DNA from: Chromatiales bacterium
GTDB lineage: Bacteria; Pseudomonadota; Gammaproteobacteria; Chromatiales; Chromatiaceae
Direction: 5' to 3'
Assembly (NCBI GenBank): GCA_028280505.1
Contig: JANQLO010000018.1
Span: 1-64,000, forward strand
DNA length: 64,000 bases
The notes beneath the pieces were generated by a model. That model saw only the letters and a program-made list of their open reading frames with translations. It was not told the origin of the DNA and made no database searches. The translations under genes were made by a program, and so were the position numbers. Below are positions 16,785 through 27,377 of this stretch, piece after piece. Within the stretch, counting starts at the first letter, position 1. Each line of letters opens with the position of its first letter.

Positions 16785-18164
16785 GTGGAAGCGCTTACTA
16801 ATGCAGTAAATGCGATTAACAGTGTGGTCTGGGGGCCCATGATGCTGGTGCTGATTCTCGGCACCGGGCTGTTTTTGCAGATGGGGCTCAAGATCCTGCC
16901 GATCCGTAAACTCGGTTACGGCTTCAGGCTTTTGTGGAAGGGGCGGGTGCCGCCCAGTGGGGGAAAAGGCGAAATCAGCCCATTCAATGCGTTGATGACG
17001 TCGCTGTCGGCGACCATCGGCACGGGTAACATTGCCGGTGTCGCAACGGCTATTTTCCTCGGCGGGCCCGGTGCGTTGTTCTGGATGTGGTGCACGGCGC
17101 TGGTCGGCATGGCAACCAAGTTCGCCGAAGCGGTCTGTGCCGTCAAGTACAGAGAGGTCGACGAGCTCGGCAACCATGTCGGCGGCCCCATGTACTACAT
17201 CAAGAACGGCCTCAGCAAGAAGTGGCTATGGTTGGCGCCGACCTTCGCCTGTTTCGGTGCCATCGCCGGATTCGGGATTGGCAACACGGTGCAGGCAAAC
17301 TCGGTGGCCGATGTGCTCGATTCGTCTTACGGCATCCCGGCATGGGTGACGGGTGGGGTGCTGCTCGTGCTGGTAGGTGCAGTGATACTGGGTGGTATCA
17401 AGCGCATCGCAAAGGTTGCCGGTAAATTGGTCCCTTTCATGGCTGTCGCCTATTTGTTGGCCGGCGTGGTCGTGCTGAGTATCAATGCCGCGGAGATCCC
17501 GGCTGCTTTGGGACTGATTTTCACTCACGCCTTTACTCCCGTTGCGGCAACCGGGGGGTTCGCCGGGGCTGCCGTCTGGGCAGCCATACGCTTTGGTGTC
17601 GCCCGCGGTATTTTTTCCAACGAAGCGGGCTTGGGAAGTGCGCCGATCGCCCATGCCGCGGCGCAGACGAAGGGGCCCGTAAACCAGGGTCTGGTGGCGA
17701 TGTTGGGTACCTTCATCGACACCCTTATCATATGCAGTATCACCGGGTTGGCGATCATCACCTCGGGCGCCTGGACTTCGGGTGAGACCGGTGCCTCCCT
17801 GACCTCTGCCGCGTTCGAATCGACCATTCCCGGTCTGGGCGGACATGTCGTCACCATCTCGTTGGCCATTTTTGCATTCACCACCATGCTCGGTTGGTCG
17901 TTCTATGGCGAAAAATGTGTTGAGTATCTGTTGGGCGTGAAGTCGATTCTGCCGTTCCGTATTCTTTGGTGTTTGGCCGTACCGCTCGGTGCTACGGCGG
18001 ATCTCGGCTTTATCTGGCTTTTGGCTGATACACTGAACGCCTTGATGGCCTTGCCTAATCTTTTCGCACTGATACTGCTGAGCCCGGTCGTGTTCAAGTT
18101 GACCCGGGAATTCTTTGCCAGTAACGGGGCCAGTGAAGAGTTGCCTGTGGGAAAAGCGGATTGA
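16785..18164 (+). CDS. AGCS family sodium:alanine/amino-acid symporter
   Basis: 459 residues starting at a GTG with GGAGGG nine bases upstream. About ten to eleven hydrophobic helices are present. Family signatures are MTSLSATIGTGNIAGVATAI (about 70-89), the GGPMYYIKNGL loop (about 130-140), FSNEAGLGSAPIAHAAA (about 277-293) and GWSFYGEKCVEYLLG. AGCS carriers import alanine or glycine with sodium or protons, and several accept D-alanine. It lies about 180 bases before a D-amino-acid module (dgcN, dgcA, D-amino-acid transaminase) on the same strand, so a role in D-amino-acid uptake is plausible. That link is inferred from position. Confidence 0.9.
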   Translation: MEALTNAVNAINSVVWGPMMLVLILGTGLFLQMGLKILPIRKLGYGFRLLWKGRVPPSGGKGEISPFNALMTSLSATIGTGNIAGVATAIFLGGPGALFWMWCTALVGMATKFAEAVCAVKYREVDELGNHVGGPMYYIKNGLSKKWLWLAPTFACFGAIAGFGIGNTVQANSVADVLDSSYGIPAWVTGGVLLVLVGAVILGGIKRIAKVAGKLVPFMAVAYLLAGVVVLSINAAEIPAALGLIFTHAFTPVAATGGFAGAAVWAAIRFGVARGIFSNEAGLGSAPIAHAAAQTKGPVNQGLVAMLGTFIDTLIICSITGLAIITSGAWTSGETGASLTSAAFESTIPGLGGHVVTISLAIFAFTTMLGWSFYGEKCVEYLLGVKSILPFRILWCLAVPLGATADLGFIWLLADTLNALMALPNLFALILLSPVVFKLTREFFASNGASEELPVGKAD

Positions 18165-18179
18165 CACCGGAGGTACTGT

Positions 18180-18214
18180 CTGCCCGGGCGAGGTTAAAGT
18201 CCCCGCTCGGGCAG
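18180..18214 (+). other. Hairpin between AGCS gene and dgcN
   Basis: CTGCCCG (18180-18186) pairs with CGGGCAG (18208-18214), with further partial pairing inside. No T-tract follows, so it is a weak terminator or an attenuating or stabilising structure between the transporter and the catabolic genes. Confidence 0.35.
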
Positions 18215-18346
18215 ATCGGCACAATAGCCTGTGGCCGATACAAGATGCGCTTCCGTGGCCGGCTTGTCCTCAGCCTGCAACGGAGTGTGCAGGACTATTC
18301 GTTGAATCAGTTGAACGTTCCAGTTGTCGAAAATGAAGCATGACTT

Positions 18347-19345
18347 ATGAATATTCAGACACCCTATCTCTTGTTTTTGGGGGATGCGCCCGACCCTTTG
18401 GCGGCTAAAGTCGCCCGGGGTATCTGCGACTGGCGGCCGGAGAGTGCCATCGGTCAGTTGCGTCTGCAGGGTTGCAATGCCGATCTTGGGCTACGGGATA
18501 TGGACATTGCGCAGGCCGTGGCGGCGGGCGCGAAGACGCTGGTCGTCGGCGTCGCCAATCGCGGTGGTGTGATCGCTGACGGCTGGATCGAAATCCTGCG
18601 CGAGGCGCTTGCGCAGGGGATGGATATTGCCGCTGGTCTGCACAATCGCTTGGCGGATGTCCCGACCTTGAAGGCGGATGCCGATCGTCTGGGTCGACAA
18701 TTGTTCGATGTCCGTCATCCGAGCACGGCGTTCGACGTCGGCAGTGGAGCCAAGCGCGGCGGCAAACGTTTGCTGCCGGTGGGTACCGATTGTTCCTGCG
18801 GCAAGATGTATACCGCGCTGGCCATCGAAAAGGCGTTGCGCGCTCGCGGTATCAAGGCCGATTTTCGGGCCACCGGTCAGACCGGCATTCTTGTCGCCGG
18901 TGGCGGTGTCTGCGTCGATGCGGTCGTGGCGGACTTCATCTCCGGTGCCGTCGAGTGGTTGTCTCCCGACAACGATGACGATCATTGGGACGTGGTCGAG
19001 GGTCAGGGCTCGCTGTTTCATCCCTCGTTTGCGGGTGTCACCACAGGTCTGATTCATGGCGCTCAGCCCGATGCCCTGGTGTTGTGTCACGAGCCGACAC
19101 GTACGCATATGCGCGGTCTTCCCGATTTTCCTGTGCCGGATATGCAGGCATGCATGGATGCCGTGCTGCGCGTAGCCGACTTGACCAACCCAAATGCCAG
19201 ATTTGTCGGTATTGCGGTGGACACGTCGAAACTCGCCGAGCAACAGGCCCTCGATTATCTGCAACAAACCGAGCAAAGCCTGGGGCTGGTGACGGTCGAC
19301 CCCGTGCGTACCGGCGTCGAACGGCTCGTCGATCAAATGATTTGA
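18347..19345 (+). CDS. dgcN: DUF1611 protein, D-glutamate N-acetyltransferase (DgcN)
   Basis: 332 residues of the DUF1611 family. A P-loop-like segment PVGTDCSCGKMYTALAIEKAL sits near residue 144. The ADFRATGQTGILVAGGGVCVDAV stretch and the LCHEPTRTHMRGLP motif are also typical. In marine proteobacteria and haloarchaea DgcN N-acetylates D-glutamate; its partner DgcA then epimerises the product to N-acetyl-L-glutamate. Here the stop codon overlaps the ATG of the enolase-superfamily gene by one base (TGATG), the same pairing as in the described pathway. The protein is cytoplasmic. The activity is inferred from family and pairing; other members were earlier labelled only as dipeptide-epimerase neighbours. 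Confidence 0.78.
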   Translation: MNIQTPYLLFLGDAPDPLAAKVARGICDWRPESAIGQLRLQGCNADLGLRDMDIAQAVAAGAKTLVVGVANRGGVIADGWIEILREALAQGMDIAAGLHNRLADVPTLKADADRLGRQLFDVRHPSTAFDVGSGAKRGGKRLLPVGTDCSCGKMYTALAIEKALRARGIKADFRATGQTGILVAGGGVCVDAVVADFISGAVEWLSPDNDDDHWDVVEGQGSLFHPSFAGVTTGLIHGAQPDALVLCHEPTRTHMRGLPDFPVPDMQACMDAVLRVADLTNPNARFVGIAVDTSKLAEQQALDYLQQTEQSLGLVTVDPVRTGVERLVDQMI

Positions 19346-20325
19346 TGACCGAGCTTGTTGTCAGTGCCGAATCCTGGCCGATTCGCGGCAGCTTCGCGAT
19401 ATCGCGTGGTAGCAAGACCAAGGCCGACGTCGTACTGGTGGAGTTGCAGGCCGCTGGCGTCAAAGGGTATGGCGAATGCGTACCTTACGCGCGCTACGGG
19501 GAATCCCGGGATTCGGTAACGGCGCAGATCGAATCACTCGGTTCGGCCATTCGGCAGGGGATGGATCGCGTGGAGTTGCAGCAAAAGCTGCCGCCGGGTG
19601 CGGCACGTAACGCCGTCGATTGCGCTTTCTGGGATCTGCAGGCGAAGCTGTCTCGATGTGGGGTCGGTGAGTTGATCGGGTTGCCTTCAGCAGGCCCCGT
19701 GATGACCGCATACACCCTGTCTCTCGATAGCCCGGAGAACATGTATCAAGCGGCGTTGCGTAACGCGGATAGACCGCTGTTGAAAATCAAGCTTGGTGGG
19801 GAAGGCGACATAGCGCGTGTGCAAGGTGTGCGCGATGGTGCGCCGAATGCGCGTTTGATTGTCGATGCCAACGAAGGCTGGGATGTCGAGATCTATCGGC
19901 GCATGATCCCCGAGTTGTCGCGCCTCGGGGTGGAAATGATCGAACAGCCGTTCCCTGCGGCTGACGATGGCGTATTGCAATCCCTGCAGCGTCCGATACC
20001 CATCTGTGCGGATGAGTCTTGCCATGATCGCGCGTCCCTGTCGCATATTGTCGGCAAGTACGACATGATCAACATAAAGTTGGACAAAGCCGGAGGGTTG
20101 ACCGAGGCGATGAAGCTGCGCGATGCGGCCGAGGCCGAGAATCTGAAGATCATGGTGGGCTGTATGCTGGCCACATCGCTGGCGATGGCGCCGGCGACTT
20201 TGTTGGCGCAAGGGGTCGAGGTGGTCGATCTCGATGGTCCGCTATTGCTGGAGGAAGATCGGCCGCACGGTCTGAGGTTCGATAAGGGTTGGGTGTTTCC
20301 GCCGAGCCCCGAGCTTTGGGGTTGA
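19345..20325 (+). CDS. dgcA: Enolase-superfamily epimerase (DgcA / dipeptide epimerase)
   Basis: 326 residues from the ATG overlapping the dgcN stop. The enolase-superfamily catalytic set of the muconate-lactonizing subgroup is complete: LKIKLG (Lys-x-Lys), VDANEGW (metal Asp), EMIEQPF (metal Glu), CADES (metal Asp), INIKLDKAGGL (second catalytic Lys) and a late VDLDGP. This layout is that of L-Ala-D/L-Glu epimerase and of DgcA, a cofactor-independent racemase of N-acetyl-D-glutamate. The tight overlap with dgcN favours the latter. It is slightly short for the superfamily but has all catalytic residues. It probably acts in the cytoplasm on the product of DgcN. Confidence 0.82.
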   Translation: MTELVVSAESWPIRGSFAISRGSKTKADVVLVELQAAGVKGYGECVPYARYGESRDSVTAQIESLGSAIRQGMDRVELQQKLPPGAARNAVDCAFWDLQAKLSRCGVGELIGLPSAGPVMTAYTLSLDSPENMYQAALRNADRPLLKIKLGGEGDIARVQGVRDGAPNARLIVDANEGWDVEIYRRMIPELSRLGVEMIEQPFPAADDGVLQSLQRPIPICADESCHDRASLSHIVGKYDMINIKLDKAGGLTEAMKLRDAAEAENLKIMVGCMLATSLAMAPATLLAQGVEVVDLDGPLLLEEDRPHGLRFDKGWVFPPSPELWG

Positions 20326-20367
20326 GTTCGCTATCCAAAGGCTGATCGCAGAATCGGGAGAAATCGC

Positions 20368-21228
20368 ATGAGTCGAATCGTCTATGTCAACGGCGCCTAT
20401 CTGCCCGAAGAGGAGGCAAAGATCTCGGTGTTCGATCGTGGCTTCCTGTTTGCCGATGGCGTGTACGAAGTGTCTTCCGTTTTGCGCCGAAAGCTGATCG
20501 ATAACTCGGGACATCTGGCGCGTTTGCACCGTTCGTTGAATGAACTGGATATGGCGGCCCCCGCCAGCGATGCCGAGATCGCGGCGATCCAGAATGCGCT
20601 GATCGAAAAAAACAATGTCGAGGAAGGGCTGGTTTATTTGCAGGTCACACGTGGCGCCGCCGATCGTGACTTCGCCTATCCGGAAGGCGCGAGACCTTCG
20701 TTGGTGATGTTCACCCAGCAAAAAAATGTGGTCGATAGTCCAAATGCCCGCACCGGGATAGCCATCATTTCGGTCGACGATATTCGCTGGCGCCGCAGAG
20801 ATATCAAAAGCGTAGGTCTATTGGCGCCTTGTATGGCCAAGATGCAGGCCAAAAGCGCCGGAGCCGACGATGCCTGGTTGGTCGAAGACGGCTATGTGAC
20901 CGAAGGCAGTTCCAACAATGCGTTTATTGTCAACGCCGAAGGCGCCTTGGTGACTCGACAGCTGGGCAACGAGATTCTTGCCGGCATCACGCGCAAAGCC
21001 GTATTGAAACTGGCCCGGGAACAACAGATGAAGATTGAACAGCGGCCGTTCAGTATCGAAGAGGCCTGCAACGCGAGTGAGGCCTTCATCACTTCGGCAA
21101 CGACCTTTGTCATGCCGGTGATATCTATCGACGGAACCCCGGTTGCCGACGGTAAGCCGGGCAGGCTGACCCGGCGTTTGCGCGAGCTTTACATTCAGAC
21201 CGCGCTTGAGTCGGTTGGCGAACGGTAG
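20368..21228 (+). CDS. dat: D-amino-acid transaminase (class IV PLP aminotransferase)
   Basis: 286 residues, the usual length for class IV aminotransferases. It begins SRIVYVNGAYLPEEEAKISVFDRGFLFADGVYEV, as D-amino-acid transaminases do. The PLP lysine is Lys147 in RRRDIKSVGLLAPCMAK, and the phosphate-binding region contains VTEGSSNNAFIV and ILAGITRK. The reaction transfers the amino group between D-alanine, D-glutamate and 2-oxo acids. It follows dgcA by 42 bases with GGGAG before its ATG and is likely in the same transcript. Together, the transporter, dgcN/dgcA and this enzyme form a D-amino-acid utilisation module. A branched-chain or aminodeoxychorismate-lyase activity is less likely given the neighbours. 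Confidence 0.87.
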   Translation: MSRIVYVNGAYLPEEEAKISVFDRGFLFADGVYEVSSVLRRKLIDNSGHLARLHRSLNELDMAAPASDAEIAAIQNALIEKNNVEEGLVYLQVTRGAADRDFAYPEGARPSLVMFTQQKNVVDSPNARTGIAIISVDDIRWRRRDIKSVGLLAPCMAKMQAKSAGADDAWLVEDGYVTEGSSNNAFIVNAEGALVTRQLGNEILAGITRKAVLKLAREQQMKIEQRPFSIEEACNASEAFITSATTFVMPVISIDGTPVADGKPGRLTRRLRELYIQTALESVGER

Positions 21229-21418
21229 ACGACGGATGCCTAGTGTTGTTGAACGTCAGAGTCGCCCAAATGGGCCGAGACAAGGTGCGGTGCGCAGGGA
21301 ATGGCCGGCCCTTTCCAAGCACCGCAACGCCGTATCGGTGCAGTTGGGCGGCTCCCTTCGGGCGCGCCGGTACGGGCTTAATGAATTAACCGGACAGGGC
21401 ACTCGCTGCTAAGATGGC

Positions 21419-21453
21419 GGTATGGCCGTTGGCTATTCGGCAACGGCCATACC
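21419..21453 (-). terminator. Hairpin between dat and the small membrane protein gene
   Basis: A perfect 13-bp inverted repeat: GGTATGGCCGTTG at 21419-21431 and CAACGGCCATACC at 21441-21453, with a nine-base loop. It abuts the stop codon of the minus-strand gene (21455). It lacks a T-tract on either strand, so it may be a weak bidirectional terminator or a stabilising 3' hairpin. Confidence 0.5.
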
Positions 21454-21454
21454 G

Positions 21455-21691
21455 TTAACAGGTCGACAGTCGTTTGCCGGAATCCGATAACAAAGCTATC
21501 GCTGCCGTAAGCACCAGTACAGCCAGGCTGGCCATGGTCATCATCAATCCAAGGTAACCCAGGCCGATGAGCAACAACGAATCGGTACTGGCAGCCGAAC
21601 CCAGCAGAAAGGTCAGTAAAAAGCCGCCGATGAAAAGGGCGCTGGCCAGGAATATGCTGCGGTGTAGGAAGACACAGTCGATGATTTTCAT
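21455..21691 (-). CDS. Small two-helix membrane protein
   Basis: 78 residues, with GGAGAG seven to eight bases before the ATG. Two hydrophobic helices (about 12-33 and 40-66) are joined by a short loop (GSAASTDS), and a short basic tail (SGKRLSTC) ends in Cys. It resembles no named family I can recall. It is an inner-membrane protein by hydrophobicity. It is transcribed alone, flanked by a long hairpin on its 3' side and an AT-rich promoter region on its 5' side. Confidence 0.55.
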   Translation of the reverse strand: MKIIDCVFLHRSIFLASALFIGGFLLTFLLGSAASTDSLLLIGLGYLGLMMTMASLAVLVLTAAIALLSDSGKRLSTC

Positions 21692-21903
21692 TGGTCTCTC
21701 CGCATTGTCTGTTTAAAGAATAATAAATAATATAATTAAATACTAAAATAAAAGCAATATGAGTAACGGCGATTTGGGACAGCGCTTTAGTCGGCTATGT
21801 GATTTCAGTCGCAAAATTCCTAAACGAGGCGATGCAAATTTATCTTTAGTGACGCCTATAAGGCAGCGTGTGATGCGTGGTTGGCCACTTGAGCGGTGTG
21901 ATG

Positions 21904-22533
21904 TCAGGATCGTTTGGGAAATGACGGTAGATGCAGGTGCCAACGCAGTGCGGCGAGCCGTAATCCCAATACCAACGTGCCTGTCGCCAAGGCGCTGGTC
22001 GATGTTTGCAGTTCGAAGGTATCGAGCACCTGTAGCGTGATGGCGCCGAGCAATGCGGCGGACGCGTAGATCTCACGGCGTAACACCAAGGGGACGCGGT
22101 TGACGAGCACATCGCGGATGATGCCGCCGGCAACGCCCGAGATGACCCCCGTCATCGCCGCGATCACGCCCGGACCGGCGTGCTCCATACCGATGCGTGT
22201 CCCGATCACGGTAAACACCGCGAGACCGATGGCATCGGCGATCACGAGGGTTTCATTGCTGACATGCCGCACATGTGCAGCAATGAACGTCAGGACACCC
22301 GCGGCCAATGCCACCCAAACATAGACGGGGTCACGTACCCAGAACACCGGCGTGTCGCCGATGACGAGATCGCGCAGCGTCCCGCCTCCTACTGCGGTGA
22401 CGAATGCGAGGACGACGACACCGAACAGATCCATGCGCCTTTGTCCTGCCGCCAAGGCACCCGAGCAGGCGAATACGGCGACGCCGAACAGGTCGAGCCA
22501 ATAGATCAAGCGCTTTTTCCTTTTGAACAGCAA
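21904..22533 (-). CDS. TRIC-family (UPF0126) cation channel protein
   Basis: 209 residues with six to seven hydrophobic helices in two repeated halves. The halves carry the family's glycine-rich motifs: FVTAVGGGTLRDLVIGDTPVFWV in the first and TGVISGVAGGIIRDVLVNRVPLVL in the second. The paired GG-x-x-RD segments define UPF0126/YicG proteins, now recognised as prokaryotic TRIC homologues forming trimeric potassium-permeable channels in the inner membrane. Length and topology are normal. It is a single minus-strand gene upstream of and divergent from katG. Specific ion and role are not determined by the sequence. Confidence 0.85.
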   Translation of the reverse strand: MLFKRKKRLIYWLDLFGVAVFACSGALAAGQRRMDLFGVVVLAFVTAVGGGTLRDLVIGDTPVFWVRDPVYVWVALAAGVLTFIAAHVRHVSNETLVIADAIGLAVFTVIGTRIGMEHAGPGVIAAMTGVISGVAGGIIRDVLVNRVPLVLRREIYASAALLGAITLQVLDTFELQTSTSALATGTLVLGLRLAALRWHLHLPSFPKRS

Positions 22534-22753
22534 ATGGGTGTTGGCACAACCATGGCTCGAATGCTCACCGGAAAGGTAAGGGCGCGTTGGCTGCCTTCAT
22601 CGCCGAGCCCGACAAGCATGTCGGTCGTGCAGCGAACGGCGGGACGCTCGATGTTCTCTAGCGTTCCGATTGGCTGCTTGGAGCGCATTTTCGGGTGTTT
22701 GCTGCGTGATTGGCAATAGCTATCAAGCATATCTAAACAATCAATTTCATTAA

Positions 22754-25018
<2,265 letters not shown>

Positions 25019-25094
25019 TCTCTGTACCGATGGCGTATCGCGCTTGTTGAAAGCCGATGTCGGACGCCTAACGGTTTACTGAGGAGCCCCTTGG

Positions 25095-25130
25095 CGCCGT
25101 TTCGGGCTGATCCGAAACGGCGTCTTTTTC
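25095..25130 (+). terminator. Rho-independent terminator of katG
   Basis: A perfect 11-bp stem, CGCCGTTTCGG (25095-25105) and CCGAAACGGCG (25112-25122), with a six-base loop followed by TCTTTTTC. It lies 77 bases after the katG stop. Confidence 0.9.
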
Positions 25131-25189
25131 ATTCTATTGCTCCAGCTTTGTTATCGCGTGCGGCTGAAAACGGCCTTCGAGTGCCGGCC

Positions 25190-25312
25190 TCATTCGGATT
25201 CAGCCTTCAATGCCTTGGCGTGATACGCAATATGTTCGCCAATGAAGCTCGCAATGAAGCGGTAGCTGTGGTCGTAGTCCTCTTGCATGCGCGGCCTCAG
25301 CGGGATGCCCGT
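25190..25312 (-). pseudogene. C-terminal remnant of S-formylglutathione hydrolase
   Basis: About 40 residues ([19 protein letters not shown], then [16 protein letters not shown]) match the C terminus of S-formylglutathione hydrolase/esterase D, including the catalytic His in the DHSY motif. The family is about 280 residues long. The frame upstream of this stretch is unrelated and no start or catalytic Ser region (GHSMGG) is nearby. It is therefore the tail of a deleted formaldehyde-detoxification gene, with no formaldehyde dehydrogenase partner in the window. Confidence 0.7.
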
Positions 25313-25561
25313 GTCCTCTTCATCGTTCGGCGACCTCATTATTGAAAAATCGGGACACAATGTTGATCTTTTTGCGTAGTGCCGCATGACTTTGGGCATT
25401 GACGATGTGTTCGGTCGGTCCTAGGTTTGGTGGTGTAGTCACAGGACGCGGGTCGTTGGGTAGACCTGTAGGCGACCATCGGCTCAGCAAGCTGGACGGT
25501 GCGCTACGAACGGACAGAATCAAGCGTAGAACGCTTCCCCTACGACCGGAGAGTGACCGAA

Positions 25562-26086
25562 ATGCATGTTCGAAATCATACGTTGCGCGTCGTTATCGGC
25601 GCATTATTGTTACTGCCCGCGCTGACCCTGAAAGCCACCGCGTGGACCGCCAACCCCTCGGCGGAGATTACGCCGGCAACCTGTAAGCTCGAGCCGGAGT
25701 CACAATGTACCCAGGCTGTGTTTACCGATTTGCAGGCTCCAGGATTGGATGTCAACCATGCCTCCTTACCGCAGGCCCGTTTCGATCGTGCCAACCTGCG
25801 TGGTGCGAATTTTTCTTTTGCGATCATGCAACTGGTCAGCTTGCAGGACAGTGATCTGACACTTGGCAATTTGGAAGGCGCGCATTTACACGCGGCAAAC
25901 TTGAAGAACACCAACCTGATGTTGGCGAATTTGCAGCGGGTGAATTTCGTCGATGCCGACCTGCGGGGCGCCAACCTGCGTGGCGCGAATCTGACCGACG
26001 CCATATTGATCGGGGCAAAAATGGCGAACGCGATCTGGGTCGATGGCCGCGTCTGTGCCGCCGGCTCCGTCGGGGAGTGCTTGTAA
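25562..26086 (+). CDS. Secreted pentapeptide-repeat protein
   Basis: 174 residues from the ATG at 25562 with GGAGAG ten bases upstream; the frame extends back to 25499. A signal peptide spans about 1-28 (VVIGALLLLPALTLKATAWT). From about residue 69 onward the sequence is a run of A(D/N)Lxx pentapeptides (RANLRGANFS, ADLRGANLRGANLTDAIL), which fold as a right-handed quadrilateral beta-helix. Four cysteines outside the helix (TCKLEPESQC, VCAAGSVGEC) could form two disulfides, fitting a periplasmic location. Function is unknown; pentapeptide proteins range from gyrase protection to structural roles, and export makes the former unlikely. Confidence 0.8.
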   Translation: MHVRNHTLRVVIGALLLLPALTLKATAWTANPSAEITPATCKLEPESQCTQAVFTDLQAPGLDVNHASLPQARFDRANLRGANFSFAIMQLVSLQDSDLTLGNLEGAHLHAANLKNTNLMLANLQRVNFVDADLRGANLRGANLTDAILIGAKMANAIWVDGRVCAAGSVGECL

Positions 26087-26091
26087 AGCAC

Positions 26092-26134
26092 CTCGGTGCT
26101 GGCCCGGTGTCATCGGGCCAGCACCGAGCTTGTT
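26092..26134 (+). terminator. Strong hairpin after pentapeptide-repeat gene
   Basis: A perfect 15-bp stem, CTCGGTGCTGGCCCG (26092-26106) and CGGGCCAGCACCGAG (26114-26128), with a seven-base loop, just after the stop codon. It is followed by a modest T-rich stretch (CTTGTTC). The next gene converges on it from the other side, so it may serve both strands. Confidence 0.75.
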
Positions 26135-26167
26135 CAGATTGGGGATTGAACTGTATGTTCCGCAGCT

Positions 26168-26968
26168 TCAATGAAGCTTGGCATACATCCCGGTTATTGT
26201 GTTCATCTGACCGAGGATGCGGTCCATCGACCGTACAACCAGCCAGGGAACCCGGGTATCGTATTTCTGGCTGAAATGACTAATGCCGAAGATCCGCCAG
26301 TTCTTTTCCACCTCGCCGAGTGCCGATGCGATTTCGGTGGTATTGATCTGCGCGGCCTGTAATGCCGCCAGTGCCTGATCGAAGTCTCTGACGGCGTCGT
26401 TGTAGTGCTTTTCCAAAACGCCCGAACCCAGCCCCCAGGTCTGTAGTAGGTATATCTTGGCGATGCGCTGAGAAAGCATACGTTGCCGGCCGGACATGTT
26501 GACCAGCTTACCGGCGACTGTGCCCGACCTTTTCTCCAACATCAGAACCAGTTGATGCGATTCACGCAGTAGCAACTCCGCCAAGTCGTTCAATTCACCG
26601 CCGCGATCGACGTTGGGCGCTGCGTCGAACTCGGGTCGAAGGTCATTCCACAACAATGTGATTTTATCGATTTGTGCCCGTTCTTCGGGGGTTGCCGCGA
26701 AGGCCGTCAACTCGGCCAGCTGGGTGTTGAACAGATCGGCAGCGGTGTTGAGTTCCACGCCGGCATCGAGCTTGAGGTCCATGCCCGCCAATGCATAGGC
26801 TTTGATCATGCGTTGCGTCAGCATGCGTTGTCGCCCGGCTTTATCGATAGCGTCGCCCATCGTTAACGACGGTGCCGCATGAGCGGGTAGGTATGGGGTG
26901 AACGAGACCAGCAAAAGGCTGAACAGGCCGAAAAGTCCATACGCAAGTGGTTCCCTGAACGGGGTCAT
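26168..26968 (-). CDS. Stand-alone periplasmic PilJ/NarX-type sensor-domain protein
   Basis: 266 residues from the ATG at 26968, which has AAGGAG a few bases upstream. A signal peptide spans about 1-32 (LFSLLLVSFTPYLPAHAA). The mature part is helical and holds two copies of the type IV pili methyl-accepting chemotaxis N-terminal motif: AGRQRMLTQRMIKAY (44-58) and SGRQRMLSQRIAKIY (159-173). In NarX and PilJ this motif lies in the periplasmic ligand-sensing bundle. Here there is no HAMP, kinase or methyl-accepting domain and no second membrane helix, so the sensor domain is free in the periplasm. It may act as a binding protein for another receptor; this is inference. Confidence 0.8.
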   Translation of the reverse strand: MTPFREPLAYGLFGLFSLLLVSFTPYLPAHAAPSLTMGDAIDKAGRQRMLTQRMIKAYALAGMDLKLDAGVELNTAADLFNTQLAELTAFAATPEERAQIDKITLLWNDLRPEFDAAPNVDRGGELNDLAELLLRESHQLVLMLEKRSGTVAGKLVNMSGRQRMLSQRIAKIYLLQTWGLGSGVLEKHYNDAVRDFDQALAALQAAQINTTEIASALGEVEKNWRIFGISHFSQKYDTRVPWLVVRSMDRILGQMNTITGMYAKLH

Positions 26969-27377
26969 AGCGTTACTCCTTGGATTCCCAGTATGCAACG
27001 ATCATCGGCTTTCCTTCATGACTAGGATGCCGATCGAGTGGCCATGGTCGGCGCATCAAGTACAAGATGGCGGAGAGCCCGGTGGCTTGAGATTAAGCAA
27101 AAACTATAAAAGCGGTTACAAGGCTTAAACCTTGTTTTGGCGCAAGAAAGCCGGTGAAGGCAATCGAGGAGTGATATGCGTAAGACTTTGAATCTTCTTT
27201 TTGTTGTTCACCGCGGTTGGCGGACATGTCCCCAATCGATTTTCCGGACTCGGAAGGAATCGCGTTCAAGCGCCTGTCCCGTCGGATCGAACAACGCTCG
27301 TGCCCGTCATGTATGCGGGCTAAAACCGGGTTGTCGGGTCAATGAACAACCGCAGTTCTATGCCGATTGCTCGGCTA
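26969..27377. other. Intergenic stretch, no gene recognised
   Basis: About 410 bases between two minus-strand genes; it should contain the promoter of the PilJ-type gene. Short plus-strand frames cross it without start sites or recognisable content. Confidence 0.5.

Noticed and set aside
18985-19344. Long upstream extension of the dgcA frame
   Set aside because: It lies wholly inside dgcN; the enolase-family protein starts naturally at the overlapping ATG at 19345.
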